In this document: positions 53,533-63,460 of the stretch, one piece after another | Position numbering within the stretch: position 1 is the first letter of the stretch | Layout of the letters: each line of letters starts with the position of its first letter | NCBI RefSeq assembly: GCF_021129195.1 | Contig: NZ_JAJOHW010000100.1 | Coordinates: 1 to 64,000 of the forward strand | From: Chromobacterium aquaticum | GTDB taxonomy: Bacteria > Pseudomonadota > Gammaproteobacteria > Burkholderiales > Chromobacteriaceae | Reading direction: 5' to 3' | DNA length: 64,000 nucleotides | Program-made: the position numbers and the translations under genes | Notes under the pieces: generated by a model | What the model saw: only the letters and a program-made list of their open reading frames with translations | Told to the model about the DNA's origin: nothing | Databases searched by the model: none

Positions 53533-54666
53533 TTATTGCAACTCGGTTTGCAGTTTGGACAGCGCGGCCTTGCTGAACGCATCCGACAGCGGCTTGCCTT
53601 GCTTGTCCTGGATGGACACCGTGGTGGAGCCGGGCGCGTTTTCCTTGATCTGCACACGGTATTCCTGCTCGGTGGGCTTGGCGGACTTGCCGTCGTCGCT
53701 CTTCCAGAAGGCGAGGCTGGACCAGAAGCCGCCGGACTCGTTCTTGTCGGTTTCGCTCTTGGCCGGCTTGACGAAGTAGACACCCTGGGAGCGATCGCGG
53801 TCGCTGACCACCAGGCCGACGCGATCCAGCGCCAGGCCGACGCGGCGCCAAGCGCGGTCGAACTCGTCGCTGAGCACCAGCTGGCCGTCGACGATGGGGG
53901 TTTGCGGCTTGGCCGGAGCGCTCAGCGTCTGTTTGACTTGTTCGCGTGCTTTATCTTCCGCCATGCCCAGATTCATCATGAAGCGGCCCAGCAACTCGGC
54001 CTCCAGGCCCGGGTCGGTGGCGCGTGGCTGCCAGATGGTGTTGGTCTTGGTGGAGTCGGCATAGACTTCTTCCATGCCGCGGTGGGAGAAGTAGACTTCG
54101 GTGCCATTGGCGGTCTTTTCCAGGCGGATGCGGAACTTGTCGCGCTCGCCGGTGGAGTAGACGCTGCCGAGGCCGACGGTTTCCAGCAGCTTGCGCAGGC
54201 CGTCGTTAGGCAGCTTGGCGCGGTTTTCCGCCCAGTCGGTTTCCATCACGCCCACGGCCGGGTCTTCGCTCTTGATCACGAAGCCGTTGTCCTGCCAGAA
54301 GGCTTTCAGCGCCGGCCACAGTTGTTCCGGGCTCTTGCCCGACACCACCAGCCAACGCTGGGTGCCGGCGCGCTCCATCTTGATATTGTCCAGCTTGTTC
54401 AGCGCGACCGAACTGCCGGCCGCTGGTTGTTGCGCCTGGGTGCCGGCATTGGTGTCCTGCGCCGCGGCGGCGGCGCTGGCCGCGCCGGGGATGGTGTACT
54501 TGTTCTGGACTTGCGGCGCGGTCAGGTCCGGCGGCACTTCCAGGGTGTTGACGGTCTTGGGCTTGTCGGACTGGTAGTCCAGCTTCTTGGTCAGCGGCTG
54601 TTGCGAGCTGCAGCCGGCGAGGATGCCGGTTGCCAGCAGAATCGCGGCGGGCGCGGTTCGTTTCAT
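53533..54666 (-). CDS. bamC: outer membrane assembly lipoprotein BamC
   Basis: Accessory lipoprotein of the BAM complex. 377 residues. Lipobox LAGC at Cys19, unstructured N-terminal segment (DYQSDKPKTVNTLEVPPDLTAP) that binds BamD, then two helix-grip domains (about 100-220 and 270-377). ATG 54666 gives the signal peptide MKRTAPAAILLATGI. Follows dapA, 32 bases downstream, the standard dapA-bamC order. Confidence 0.94.
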   Translation of the reverse strand: MKRTAPAAILLATGILAGCSSQQPLTKKLDYQSDKPKTVNTLEVPPDLTAPQVQNKYTIPGAASAAAAAQDTNAGTQAQQPAAGSSVALNKLDNIKMERAGTQRWLVVSGKSPEQLWPALKAFWQDNGFVIKSEDPAVGVMETDWAENRAKLPNDGLRKLLETVGLGSVYSTGERDKFRIRLEKTANGTEVYFSHRGMEEVYADSTKTNTIWQPRATDPGLEAELLGRFMMNLGMAEDKAREQVKQTLSAPAKPQTPIVDGQLVLSDEFDRAWRRVGLALDRVGLVVSDRDRSQGVYFVKPAKSETDKNESGGFWSSLAFWKSDDGKSAKPTEQEYRVQIKENAPGSTTVSIQDKQGKPLSDAFSKAALSKLQTELQ

Positions 54667-54698
54667 GCGGTCTCCCATCATTTCAGCAGGGGATGGTT

Positions 54699-55574
54699 TC
54701 AAAGGACTTCAGCTTGTTTCATGGCCGCTTCCACTGCGGCTTGCGCGCCAGCGGACAGCGGGGTCAGCGGCAGGCGGATGCCGGCGGGGATCCGCTTCAT
54801 CCGCATCAGCGCCCACTTCGCCGGAATCGGGTTGGGTTCAATAAACAGGTGCTTGTGCAGGCCTTGTAGTTTGTCGTTGATCTCGCGCGCCAGCTTGGCG
54901 TTGCCGCTGGTGGCGGCCTTGCAAAGCTCGCTCATCAGCTTGGGGGCGATATTGGCGGTGACCGAGATCACGCCGTGACCGCCGCAGAGCATGAAAGCCA
55001 TGCCGGTGGCGTCGTCGCCGGAATAGAGGGTGAAGCCCGCGGGCGCGCGCATGAACAGATCGCAGGCGCGGCCGATGTCGCCGGTGGCGTCTTTCAGGCC
55101 CACGATGTTCGGGTGTTCTGCCAGGCGCAGCGCGGTGTCATTGCTCATGTCGGCCACGGTGCGGCCAGGCACATTATAAAGGATGACCGGCAGCTTGCTG
55201 GCGTCGGCGATCGCCTTGAAATGCTGGTACAGGCCTTCCTGGGTCGGCTTGTTGTAATAAGGTACGACCGACAGCACGTAGTCGGCGCCGACCTCCTGGG
55301 AGAGCTGGCTCAGTTCGATCGCTTCGGCGGTGGAGTTGCCGCCGGCGCCGGCGACGACCTTGACCCGGCCCGCCGCATAATCGACTACGGCCTTGACCAC
55401 GGCGATGTGCTCGCTCACGCCCAGGGTGGCGGATTCGCCGGTGGTGCCAACCGCGACAATGCCGTCGGTGCCATTGTCAATATGGAAATCGACGAGTCGT
55501 CGCAGTGCCTCGTAGTCGACCGTGCCGTCTTCCGACATCGGGGTGACCAGGGCGACCAAGCTACCGGTAAGCAT
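54699..55574 (-). CDS. dapA: 4-hydroxy-tetrahydrodipicolinate synthase
   Basis: Condenses pyruvate and aspartate semialdehyde in lysine and DAP synthesis. 291 residues. Catalytic Tyr in ILYNVPGRT, Schiff-base Lys in [18 protein letters not shown] phosphate-like loop. First gene of the dapA-bamC pair. Confidence 0.97.
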   Translation of the reverse strand: MLTGSLVALVTPMSEDGTVDYEALRRLVDFHIDNGTDGIVAVGTTGESATLGVSEHIAVVKAVVDYAAGRVKVVAGAGGNSTAEAIELSQLSQEVGADYVLSVVPYYNKPTQEGLYQHFKAIADASKLPVILYNVPGRTVADMSNDTALRLAEHPNIVGLKDATGDIGRACDLFMRAPAGFTLYSGDDATGMAFMLCGGHGVISVTANIAPKLMSELCKAATSGNAKLAREINDKLQGLHKHLFIEPNPIPAKWALMRMKRIPAGIRLPLTPLSAGAQAAVEAAMKQAEVL

Positions 55575-55690
55575 AGTTCAGCCTATCTCAGGGAATAGAA
55601 AACAAGATTCACGATTGTAGCGGAATTCGAGAAGCTGGCAAAAGGTGCTCGGCGATTCCTTGACGGATGGCTCGGGAAAATGGCCGCACT

Positions 55691-55699
55691 GTGCTAGAA
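55691..55699 (+). promoter_or_regulatory. extended -10 of ybiT
   Basis: TGCTAGAAT, 51 bases ahead of the GTG start; no good -35, as expected for an extended -10. Confidence 0.45.
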
Positions 55700-55749
55700 T
55701 CCCACGTTTTTCCGATACTTACGGCTATCTGGCTGAAGGATCCCTAAGC

Positions 55750-57381
55750 GTGATTACCACAAGCAACATTACCATGCAGTTTGGCGTCAAACCTTTGTTC
55801 GAAAAGGTTTCCGTCAAATTTGGCGAAGGCAACCGTTATGGCCTGATCGGCGCCAACGGTTCCGGCAAATCCACTTTTATGAAGATTCTGGGTGGCGACC
55901 TGGAGCAGACCAGCGGCGAGGTGGCCATCGAGAACGGTCTGCGCCTGGGTAAGCTGCGTCAGGATCAGTTCGCCTATGAAGATCAGCGCGTCATCGACGT
56001 GGTGATGATGGGCCACACCGAGATGTGGGCTGCGATGAGCGAACGCGACGCCATCTACGCCAACCCGGAGGCCAGCGAAGACGACTATATGCACGCGGCC
56101 GAACTGGAAGCCAAGTTCGCCGAGTACGACGGCTACACCGCGGAAGCGCGCGCCGGCGAACTGCTGATGGGCGTGGGCATTCCGGTGGAACAGCACGCCG
56201 GCCCGATGAGCGAAGTGGCGCCGGGCTGGAAACTGCGCGTGCTGCTGGCGCAGGCGCTGTTCTCCAATCCGGACATCCTGTTGCTGGACGAACCGACCAA
56301 CAACCTGGACATCAACACCATCCGCTGGCTGGAACACGTGCTCAACGAGCGCAACGCCACCATGATCATCATTTCGCACGACCGTCACTTCCTGAACTCG
56401 GTGTGCACCCATATGGCGGACTTGGACTACAACACCATCCGCATCTACCCGGGCAACTACGACGACTACATGATCGCGTCGGCTCAGGCAAGGGAGCGTC
56501 AGCTGTCGTCCAACAGCAAGGCCAAGGAGCGCATCCAGGAACTGCAGGAGTTCGTGGCCCGCTTCTCCGCCAACAAGTCCAAGGCGCGCCAGGCGACCAG
56601 CCGACTGAAGCAGGTGGACAAGCTGAAGTCCGAAATGGTGGAAGTGAAGCCGTCCAGCCGTCAGAACCCGTTCATCCGCTTTGAAATGGACGACAAGTTC
56701 AAGCTGCACCGTCAGGCGGTGGAGGTGGATCACCTCAACAAGGCTTACGACAGCAAGGTGCTGTTCAAGGACCTGAGCCTGATTCTGGAAGCCGGCGCCC
56801 GCCTGGCCGTCATCGGCCCCAACGGCGCGGGCAAGACCTCGCTGGTCAAGCTGCTGGCCGGCGCATTCAGCGCGCCGTTCGCCGAAGGTCTGAGCGCTGA
56901 CCGCGGTTCGATCAAGTGGGCGGAGAAAGCTCAAGTCGGCTATTTCGCCCAGGACCACGAAGCGGATTTCGACAGCGATATGACGCTGACCGAATGGATG
57001 CGCGAATGGGGTCAGGAAGGCGACGACGAACAGGTGATCCGCGGCACGCTGGGCCGTCTGCTGTTTGGCGGCGACGAGGTGGGCAAGCCGGTGCGGGTGC
57101 TGTCCGGCGGCGAGAAGGGCCGCATGCTGTACGGCAAGCTGATCCTGCAAAAGCCGAATGTGATGATCATGGACGAGCCGACCAACCATATGGACATGGA
57201 GTCGATCGAATCCCTGAACATGGCCTTGGAAAAGTACAAGGGCACCTTGATCTTCGTCTCCCATGACCGGCAGTTCGTCAGCTCGCTGGCGACCCATGTG
57301 CTGGAACTGGACGGCAAGGGCGGTTACGACTACTACACCGGCAACTACGAAGACTATCTGGCCAGCAAGGGCCTGGAATAA
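55750..57381 (+). CDS. ybiT: ABC-F ATPase YbiT
   Basis: 543 residues from GTG 55750 (GAAGGA 7-13 bases upstream). Nearly colinear with E. coli Ybi[20 protein letters not shown] at the N-terminus, Walker [10 protein letters not shown] and [12 protein letters not shown] signatures with [10 protein letters not shown], arm and linker regions. Presumed to act on the ribosomal E site under some stress. The second Walker A has Thr instead of Ser at the end. Strong terminator structure at 57440. Confidence 0.94.
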   Translation: MITTSNITMQFGVKPLFEKVSVKFGEGNRYGLIGANGSGKSTFMKILGGDLEQTSGEVAIENGLRLGKLRQDQFAYEDQRVIDVVMMGHTEMWAAMSERDAIYANPEASEDDYMHAAELEAKFAEYDGYTAEARAGELLMGVGIPVEQHAGPMSEVAPGWKLRVLLAQALFSNPDILLLDEPTNNLDINTIRWLEHVLNERNATMIIISHDRHFLNSVCTHMADLDYNTIRIYPGNYDDYMIASAQARERQLSSNSKAKERIQELQEFVARFSANKSKARQATSRLKQVDKLKSEMVEVKPSSRQNPFIRFEMDDKFKLHRQAVEVDHLNKAYDSKVLFKDLSLILEAGARLAVIGPNGAGKTSLVKLLAGAFSAPFAEGLSADRGSIKWAEKAQVGYFAQDHEADFDSDMTLTEWMREWGQEGDDEQVIRGTLGRLLFGGDEVGKPVRVLSGGEKGRMLYGKLILQKPNVMIMDEPTNHMDMESIESLNMALEKYKGTLIFVSHDRQFVSSLATHVLELDGKGGYDYYTGNYEDYLASKGLE

Positions 57382-57439
57382 GCCTACGCGCCAGGGTAGT
57401 TACAAGTGGTAACTGACCTGTAGAGCAGTTGCTTTACCG

Positions 57440-57520
57440 GCGGGAGTGAGTGCGCTATATTGCAGTGCGTCTTGTGCGCTGCAATGGCTGCGGCGCACAA
57501 ACTCCCGCTTTTATTTTTCA
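57440..57520 (+). terminator. long structured terminator after ybiT
   Basis: GCGGGAGT (57440-57447) pairs with ACTCCCGC (57501-57508), followed by TTTTATTTTT. The 53-base interior folds again: TTGCAGTGC with GCGCTGCAA and TGCGC with GCGCA. Unusually elaborate for a plain terminator; a 3'-UTR sRNA is possible. Confidence 0.65.
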
Positions 57521-57636
57521 ATAAGAAAAATATTCAATAAAAACAGGTGTTTGGCCGTAGATGGTCGATGGTGGAGTTGTTGGGTCCGGCCTCTGGGCGG
57601 ATTGCCTGTTATCTACAAAGTCAGTAAGGAAAATCC

Positions 57637-58377
57637 ATGCGCTTGAAAGGTAAAGTCTCCATCATCACCGGCGCCGCCAGCGGCATCGGCAAGGCGACCG
57701 CCGAGAAATTCGTGAAGGAAGGCGCGGTCGTCGCCGTTTGCGACCTCAATCTGGATGCCGTCAACGCGGTGGTCGATGAACTGCAGCAAGCCGGCGGCGA
57801 GGCCATCGGCTACAAGGTGGACGTGACCAACAAGGGCCAGATCGCCGAAATGGTGGCCGACCTGAAAAACCGCCGCGGCCGCATCGACGTGCTGGTCAAC
57901 AATGCCGGCATCGTCATGGATGCGCAGCTGATGAAGATGACCGAGGACCAGTTCGACAAGGTGATCGACATCAATCTGAAAGGCGTCTACAACTGTGCCC
58001 GCGCGGTGATCGACACCATGGTGGAGCAGGGCGGCGGCGTGATCCTGAACGCGTCCTCGGTGGTGGGCGTCTACGGCAACTTCGGCCAGACCAACTACGC
58101 CGCATCCAAGTTCGGCGTGATCGGTTTCGTCAAGACCTGGGCCAAGGAACTGGGCAAGAAGGGCATCCGCGCCAATGCGGTGTGCCCGGGCTTCGTCGCC
58201 ACTCCCATCCTGCAGTCGATGCCGGAAAAGGTGATCCAGGCGATGGAAGACAAGGTGCCGATGCGACGCATGGCCGACCCGACCGAGATCGCCAATGTCT
58301 ACGCCTTCCTGGCGTCCGACGAGGCCAGCTACATCAATGGCGCCGCCATTGAAGTAACCGGCGGGCTGACACTCTGA
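57637..58377 (+). CDS. SDR-family 3-oxoacyl-ACP reductase-like enzyme
   Basis: 246 residues, classical short-chain dehydrogenase. Coenzyme motif [10 protein letters not shown] (residues 11-20), NNAG in VLVNNAGIV, catalytic Ser (NASSVVG), Tyr and Lys in YAASKFG. Resembles FabG and acetoacetyl-CoA reductase, but stands alone without fab or phb genes, so substrate is open. AAGGAA lies 8 bases before the ATG. Terminator at 58396 shared with cysB. Confidence 0.88.
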   Translation: MRLKGKVSIITGAASGIGKATAEKFVKEGAVVAVCDLNLDAVNAVVDELQQAGGEAIGYKVDVTNKGQIAEMVADLKNRRGRIDVLVNNAGIVMDAQLMKMTEDQFDKVIDINLKGVYNCARAVIDTMVEQGGGVILNASSVVGVYGNFGQTNYAASKFGVIGFVKTWAKELGKKGIRANAVCPGFVATPILQSMPEKVIQAMEDKVPMRRMADPTEIANVYAFLASDEASYINGAAIEVTGGLTL

Positions 58378-58395
58378 TCCGGCGCTGTCTCATAC

Positions 58396-58427
58396 AAAAA
58401 CGCCCCGCTAGCGGGGCGTTTTGTTTT
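58396..58427. terminator. bidirectional terminator between SDR gene and cysB
   Basis: AAAAACGCCCCGCTAGCGGGGCGTTTTGTTTT; 22-base perfect palindrome with runs on both sides. Confidence 0.9.
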
Positions 58428-58444
58428 GCTTGACTGGTCCAGCC

Positions 58445-59389
58445 TCAATCCTCGCTGTCCGGATCTCGCGCCAGCAGCGCGGCCTCGACTTCGCGTCGGT
58501 GCAGATGCGGCGCGAACAACTCGATGAAGGTGTAGGCGAAACCGCGTAGATAGGCGTCCTTGCGGATGCCTATCTTGGTGGTGGACGGCTCGAACAGCTG
58601 GCCGGCGTCCAGCAGCTGCAGATTGAGATCGCGCTCCGGCTCGTAAGCCATGCTGGCGATGATACCTATGCCCAGGCCCAGGCTGACATAGGTCTTGATC
58701 ACGTCGGTGTCGATCGCGGTCAGCACCACATTGGGCGCCAGGCCTTGGTCGGCGAAGGCCTTGTTGATCTTGGAGCGGCCGGCGAAGGCGAAGTCGTAAG
58801 TGACGATGGGGTAGCGGGCGATATCCGCCAGCGTCAGAGGGTGATCCAGCTTTGTCAGCTCGTGTCCTTCCGGCACCACGATGGAACGGTTCCATTCATA
58901 GCAGGGCAGCATCGCCAATTCCTTGTACAAGGCGATGCCTTCGGTGGCGATGGCGAGGTCGGCTTCGCCGGACACCACCATTTCGCAGATCTGAGTGGGA
59001 CTGCCCTGCTTGATCGACAGCCTCACCTTGGGGTAACGTCGAACGAACTCGGCGATGGCTGGCGGCAGCGCATAGCGCGCCTGGGTGTGGGTGGTGGCGA
59101 TGGTCAGCGCGCCTTCCGCCTCCTTGGAGAATTCGTCGCCCACCCGCTTCAGGTTCTGCGCCTCGCGCAGAATGCGCTCGGAAATGCGCAAAACCTCCTT
59201 GCCCGGCTCGGACACCGAAACCACCCGCTTGCCGTTGCGGATGAAGACCTGAATGCCCAGTTCGTCCTCCAGCAAGCGAATTTGCTTGGAGATGCCCGGC
59301 TGCGAGGTGTGCAGCTTTTCCGCGGCCTCCGATACGTTCAGCCCTTGCTTGGCCACTTCGACCAAGTAACGCAGTTGTTGCAGCTTCAT
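58445..59389 (-). CDS. cysB: CysB-type LysR regulator of sulfur assimilation
   Basis: 314 residues. HTH at about 1-60 (MKLQQLRYLVEVAKQGLNVSEAAEKLHTSQ) and a co-inducer domain with the TTHTQARYALP and QGSPTQICEMV motifs of CysB/Cbl, binding N-acetylserine or sulfate. Divergent from cysH-cysI, its likely targets. CysB rather than Cbl is favoured by position. Confidence 0.92.
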   Translation of the reverse strand: MKLQQLRYLVEVAKQGLNVSEAAEKLHTSQPGISKQIRLLEDELGIQVFIRNGKRVVSVSEPGKEVLRISERILREAQNLKRVGDEFSKEAEGALTIATTHTQARYALPPAIAEFVRRYPKVRLSIKQGSPTQICEMVVSGEADLAIATEGIALYKELAMLPCYEWNRSIVVPEGHELTKLDHPLTLADIARYPIVTYDFAFAGRSKINKAFADQGLAPNVVLTAIDTDVIKTYVSLGLGIGIIASMAYEPERDLNLQLLDAGQLFEPSTTKIGIRKDAYLRGFAYTFIELFAPHLHRREVEAALLARDPDSED

Positions 59390-59500
59390 GCGACGCCATC
59401 CTCTTAAAACCTGTAGTAATTAAATACTAACACAATATTCTTTTAGGTTTATAAGCGGCTTGGGTAGGATTGTCGTGAAATTTCCTGCCTGGAGCTTTTG

Positions 59501-60202
59501 ATGAGCCTGGAAGCAAAACTCGACGCGGCCGCCGCCTGTCTGCGCGCGATCGCCGCCGAGCACCCGGACGCGGTGCTGGCCAATAGCTATGGCGCCGAAG
59601 ACATGGTGCTGACCGATCTGATCGCGCGGTTGAGCCTGCCTATCGCCGCCTTCAGCCTGGATACCGGCCGCCTGCCGGCGGAAACCTACGACTTGATGCA
59701 GCGGGTGGAAGAGCGCTATCCCAGCCACCCGGTGACGGTGTATTTCCCGCAGGCCGCCGCGGTCGAGCACTACGTCAAGCTGCATGGCATCAACGGTTTC
59801 TATCAAAGCGTCGATCAGCGCAAGTCCTGTTGCCAGGTGCGCAAGCTGGAGCCGCTGAGGCGCGCGCTGGCCGGGCGCTCGGCCTGGATCACCGGCCTGC
59901 GGCGCGAGCAATCACCGACGCGTCAGGACCTGCAGGTCAGCGCCTACGACGCCGACAATGGCCTGCAGAAGTTCAGCCCGCTGCTGGACTGGAGCGAGCG
60001 CGATGTCTGGGACTACCTGCGCGCGCACGAGGTGCCTTACAACGCTCTGCACGACCGTCACTATCCCTCCATTGGCTGCGCGCCCTGTACTCGGGCGATC
60101 TCGGTGGGCGAGGATGTCCGCGCCGGGCGCTGGTGGTGGGAAAACCCTGAATCCAAAGAGTGCGGCCTGCATCAGGCCAGCCCCTTGAAACGCCCGGCAT
60201 AG
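59501..60202 (+). CDS. cysH: adenylylsulfate (APS) reductase, FeS type
   Basis: Reduces APS (or PAPS) to sulfite. 233 residues. Contains the four-Cys set of FeS-binding enzymes: KSCCQVRKLEPL and GCAPCTRAI, plus the C-terminal redox Cys in SKECGLH. These CC and C-x2-C pairs mark the APS-specific bacterial type. ATG 59501 has GGAG 6 bases ahead. Followed by cysI 18 bases later. Confidence 0.95.
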   Translation: MSLEAKLDAAAACLRAIAAEHPDAVLANSYGAEDMVLTDLIARLSLPIAAFSLDTGRLPAETYDLMQRVEERYPSHPVTVYFPQAAAVEHYVKLHGINGFYQSVDQRKSCCQVRKLEPLRRALAGRSAWITGLRREQSPTRQDLQVSAYDADNGLQKFSPLLDWSERDVWDYLRAHEVPYNALHDRHYPSIGCAPCTRAISVGEDVRAGRWWWENPESKECGLHQASPLKRPA

Positions 60203-60220
60203 CGCCGTCTGGAAGAGCCC

Positions 60221-61876
60221 ATGTATCAATATGATGAAGTCGACCACCGCATCGTGCGCGAGCGCGTGGCCCAATTCCGTGATCAGACCCGGCGCTACCT
60301 GGCCGGCGAATTGAGCGAGGACGAGTTTCGCCCGTTGCGGCTGATGAACGGCCTCTATGTGCAGCGACATGCGCCGATGCTGCGCGTCGCCATTCCCTAC
60401 GGCCACCTGCGCAGCGGCCAGTTGCGCAAACTCGCAGACATCGCCCGCCGCTACGACAAAGGCTACGGTCATTTCACCACCCGTCAGAACATCCAGTTCA
60501 ACTGGCCGGAACTGGCCAGGGTGCCGGATATCCTGGAAGAACTGTCCACGGTTGAAATGCATGCGATCCAGACCTCGGGCAACTGCGTGCGCAATACCAC
60601 CACCGACGCCTTCGCCGGCGTGGCCGGCGACGAGCTGTTGGATCCGCGGCCCTGGTGCGAAATCATCCGCCAATGGAGCACGCTGCATCCGGAATTCGCC
60701 TTCCTGCCGCGCAAATTCAAGATCGCGGTGTCCGGCAGCGTGGAAGACCGCGCGGCCACCCGAGTGCACGATATCGGCCTGCATGTGGTGCGCAACGAGG
60801 CCGGCGAAGTCGGTTTCCGGGTGATGGTGGGCGGCGGTCTTGGGCGCACCCCCATCGTTGGCGACGTGGTCAAGGAATTCCTGCCCACTCCGCATCTGCT
60901 GACCTATCTGGACGCGGTGCTGCGGGTGTATAACCGCTTTGGCCGCCGCGACAACAAATACAAGGCGCGCATCAAAATCCTGGTCAAGGCGATGACGGTG
61001 GAAGGCTTCGCCGCCAAGGTCGAGGACGAATGGCTGCATATCAAGGGCGGTCCGGCCACCTTGCGCGACGAGGATGTCGCCCATTACGCCAGCTTCTTCA
61101 CCGATCCGCCCTATCAGGCGCTAAGCGCGTCTTCCGAATTCGCTGCCTTGCTGGCGCAGGACAAGGCCTTCTCCCGCTGGGCGGAGCGCAATACCCGCGC
61201 GCACAAGCGGCAGGGCTATCGCTCGGTGGTGTTGTCGCTGAAACGCACCGGGGTGCCGCCGGGCGACATCAGCGCGGAGCAGATGGATGCTGCGGCCGAG
61301 TTGGCGGACCGCTTCGGCTTTGGCGAACTGCGCGTTGCTCACGAGCAGAACCTGGTGTTGCCGGACGTGCCGGAGCGGGATTTGCACGCGGTGTGGCAGT
61401 TGGCGCGGCAGCACGGCTTCGCCACGCCCAATATCGGCTTGTTGACCGATATCATCTGCTGCCCCGGCGGCGATTTCTGCTCCTTGGCCAATGCGCGTTC
61501 GATTCCGGTGGCGGAAGCGATTCAACGCACTTTCGAGGATATGGACTACCTGTACGACCTGGGCGATATTGACTGCAACTTCTCCGGCTGCATGAACGCC
61601 TGTGGCCATCACCACATCGGCAATATCGGCATTCTCGGCGTCGACAAGAATGGCGAGGAGTGGTATCAGATCACCCTCGGCGGCAGCCAGGGCTCGGCCA
61701 CCAGCATAGGCAAGGTGATAGGCCCGTCCTTTGCCCAGGCCGATGTGCCCAAGGCCTTCACCACCATCATGGGTGTTTACCTAGAACAGCGCGGAGCGGG
61801 CGAGCGTTTTATCGAAACCGTGCGCCGCATCGGCCTTGACCCTTTCAAGGAGCGGGTGTATGCCAAGCATCATTAA
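60221..61876 (+). CDS. cysI: sulfite reductase hemoprotein subunit
   Basis: Six-electron reduction of sulfite to sulfide. 551 residues; two repeats of nitrite/sulfite reductase ferredoxin-like halves (HFTTRQNIQFNWPE; GGGLGRTP) and the siroheme-4Fe4S motif: CCPGGDFCSLA and CNFSGCMNACGHHHIG. No CysJ flavoprotein gene follows, so electrons likely come from ferredoxin or another donor. Overlaps the DUF934 gene by 17 bases. Confidence 0.94.
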   Translation: MYQYDEVDHRIVRERVAQFRDQTRRYLAGELSEDEFRPLRLMNGLYVQRHAPMLRVAIPYGHLRSGQLRKLADIARRYDKGYGHFTTRQNIQFNWPELARVPDILEELSTVEMHAIQTSGNCVRNTTTDAFAGVAGDELLDPRPWCEIIRQWSTLHPEFAFLPRKFKIAVSGSVEDRAATRVHDIGLHVVRNEAGEVGFRVMVGGGLGRTPIVGDVVKEFLPTPHLLTYLDAVLRVYNRFGRRDNKYKARIKILVKAMTVEGFAAKVEDEWLHIKGGPATLRDEDVAHYASFFTDPPYQALSASSEFAALLAQDKAFSRWAERNTRAHKRQGYRSVVLSLKRTGVPPGDISAEQMDAAAELADRFGFGELRVAHEQNLVLPDVPERDLHAVWQLARQHGFATPNIGLLTDIICCPGGDFCSLANARSIPVAEAIQRTFEDMDYLYDLGDIDCNFSGCMNACGHHHIGNIGILGVDKNGEEWYQITLGGSQGSATSIGKVIGPSFAQADVPKAFTTIMGVYLEQRGAGERFIETVRRIGLDPFKERVYAKHH

Positions 61877-62366
61877 ACAAGGGCAGTTGCGCCCGGATGA
61901 CTGGAATTTGCTGCGCCAGGATGAAAACGGCCAGTTGCCAGAAACCGCCGCGGGCGGCAATGTGATCGTGCCGCTGGCGGACTGGCTGGAGCGCCGCGCG
62001 TTCTGGCGCAGCCATGCGGCGCGGGTTGGCGTTTGGCTGAGTCCGGACGATGATCCGGCGCGGCTACTGGCCGATTTGCCAGAGCTGGAGCTGATCGCCG
62101 TCGATTTTCCGGCTTTCACCGACGGCCGCGGCTACAGTCATGCCCGGCTGCTGCGTGAACGTTACGCTTATCGCGGGGAACTGCGGGCGATCGGAGATGT
62201 CTGGCAAGACCTGCTGCATTCCATGGCGCAAGTCGGATTTGATGCTTTTGCCATCAAGGAAGGCAAGACGCTGGAATCTTCGTTGGATGGTTTTAATACT
62301 TTTAGCGAAAACTATCAGGCCACCGTGCTGAATCCGCTGCCACTGTTTCGTAGGCGCGTCACATAG
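61860..62366 (+). CDS. DUF934 protein of the sulfite-reduction operon
   Basis: 168 residues; ATG 61860 lies within the 3' end of cysI. Conserved motifs: GNVIVPLADWL, IAVDFPAFTDGRGYSHARLLRERYAYRGELRAIGD and DAFAIKEGK. Widely found next to cysI in beta- and gammaproteobacteria; molecular role unknown, presumably an assembly or electron-transfer partner. Confidence 0.9.
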   Translation: MPSIIKQGQLRPDDWNLLRQDENGQLPETAAGGNVIVPLADWLERRAFWRSHAARVGVWLSPDDDPARLLADLPELELIAVDFPAFTDGRGYSHARLLRERYAYRGELRAIGDVWQDLLHSMAQVGFDAFAIKEGKTLESSLDGFNTFSENYQATVLNPLPLFRRRVT

Positions 62367-62462
62367 GCGTAATGTGTCGCTTATGCGAGACAAAGGCCGT
62401 GCAGAAACGCTTTTTTTGATGTTTTTTTGCAACGGATTGCTCGCAATCTGTGGCGCCTCAAG

Positions 62463-62491
62463 TTGACATGGGGTTGCAGCGTTTCTATAGT
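62463..62491 (+). promoter_or_regulatory. strong promoter of the rmpM-like gene
   Basis: TTGACA (62463-62468), 17-base spacer, TATAGT (62486-62491). The 120-base leader ends with AGAGGG 9 bases before the ATG. Confidence 0.8.
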
Positions 62492-62610
62492 GCGGGTTAA
62501 CTGCATAAACACAGTTTGCAGATCACCCTGTTGTTTGCAGTAAAATTGTTCGTGTGGTCTTTGCGTCAGCCCGCATTGCTACCCATTTTATAGATTAAAG
62601 AGGGAATAAC

Positions 62611-63288
62611 ATGACTAAACAGCTGAAACTGAGCGCCCTGGTTGCTGCTCTGTTGGTTTCCGCTAGCGCTTTTGCTGCTAAACCTGGCTATGCCGTTGAC
62701 CAGTCCACCGAATCCGTGACTCGCAACAACTACGGCGAGTGCTGGAGAACCAACTTCTTCGACAAGGCCAAGGACGGCCTGGTTGAATGTGGCGATCGCG
62801 AAGCTGCCAAGCCGGTAGCCGAAGCTCCGAAGCCGGTGCTGGTTTCCGAAAAAGAAAAAGTCACCCTGTCCGCTAAAGTACTGTTCGACTTCGACAAAGC
62901 CAAGCTGCGCGGCGATGCCAAGAACGAACTGGACCCGCTGGTTGAAAAGCTGAAAGCCAACGCTGGCAAAGGCTACCTGAAGTCTGTTGAAGTTGCTGGC
63001 TACACCGACTTCATGGGCTCCGCTGCCTACAACAACCGTCTGTCGCAAGAACGCGCTGACGCGGTTAAGAACTACTTCGTAGCCGCTGGCGTTCCGGCCG
63101 ACAAAGTGTCCTCCGTTGGTCGTGGCTCCGCTGAAGCCAAGATGACCGCCGAGTGCAAGGCCAAATTCCCGAAATTCCAGAAGAAAGGTTCCAAGCAGAA
63201 CCTGGCTATCAAGGAATGCATCGAGTCTGATCGTCGCGTTGAGCTGACCATCGACGCGGTTAAAGAATCGCTGGTTGAGAAGAAGTAA
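62611..63288 (+). CDS. RmpM-like OmpA-family outer membrane protein
   Basis: 225 residues. Signal peptide MTKQLKLSALVAALLVSASAFA is close to that of neisserial RmpM (class 4 protein). A short segment with two Cys (NNYGECWRTNFFDKAKDGLVECGD) is also RmpM-like, then an OmpA peptidoglycan-binding domain (about 90-225; VEVAGYTDFMGSAAYNNRLSQERA). No beta-barrel, so a periplasmic murein anchor for porins. Strong promoter and codon use suggest high expression. Confidence 0.92.
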   Translation: MTKQLKLSALVAALLVSASAFAAKPGYAVDQSTESVTRNNYGECWRTNFFDKAKDGLVECGDREAAKPVAEAPKPVLVSEKEKVTLSAKVLFDFDKAKLRGDAKNELDPLVEKLKANAGKGYLKSVEVAGYTDFMGSAAYNNRLSQERADAVKNYFVAAGVPADKVSSVGRGSAEAKMTAECKAKFPKFQKKGSKQNLAIKECIESDRRVELTIDAVKESLVEKK

Positions 63289-63310
63289 TCTTACTCAAAC
63301 AATCGGTTTG

Positions 63311-63343
63311 AAAAGCCCCGCTAATAGCGGGGCTTTTTATTTT
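63311..63343 (+). terminator. rmpM-like gene terminator
   Basis: AAAAGCCCCGC-taata-GCGGGGCTTTTTATTTT, 22 bases after the stop. Confidence 0.9.
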
Positions 63344-63460
63344 GCTGCATGGCTGAAAAGCATTGGCCCGCCGCTGGAGTCCAATTGTGTTCCATGTCTG
63401 GACGCTTTCCATGGCGGGCAGATACAATCGAAGGTTTTCAGGACGCAATAAGACCAGCAC

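Noticed and set aside
43741-63343. CRISPR array
   Set aside because: No set of regularly spaced direct repeats anywhere in the window; the only tandem arrays are the tRNA-Gly genes and the lipoprotein repeats.
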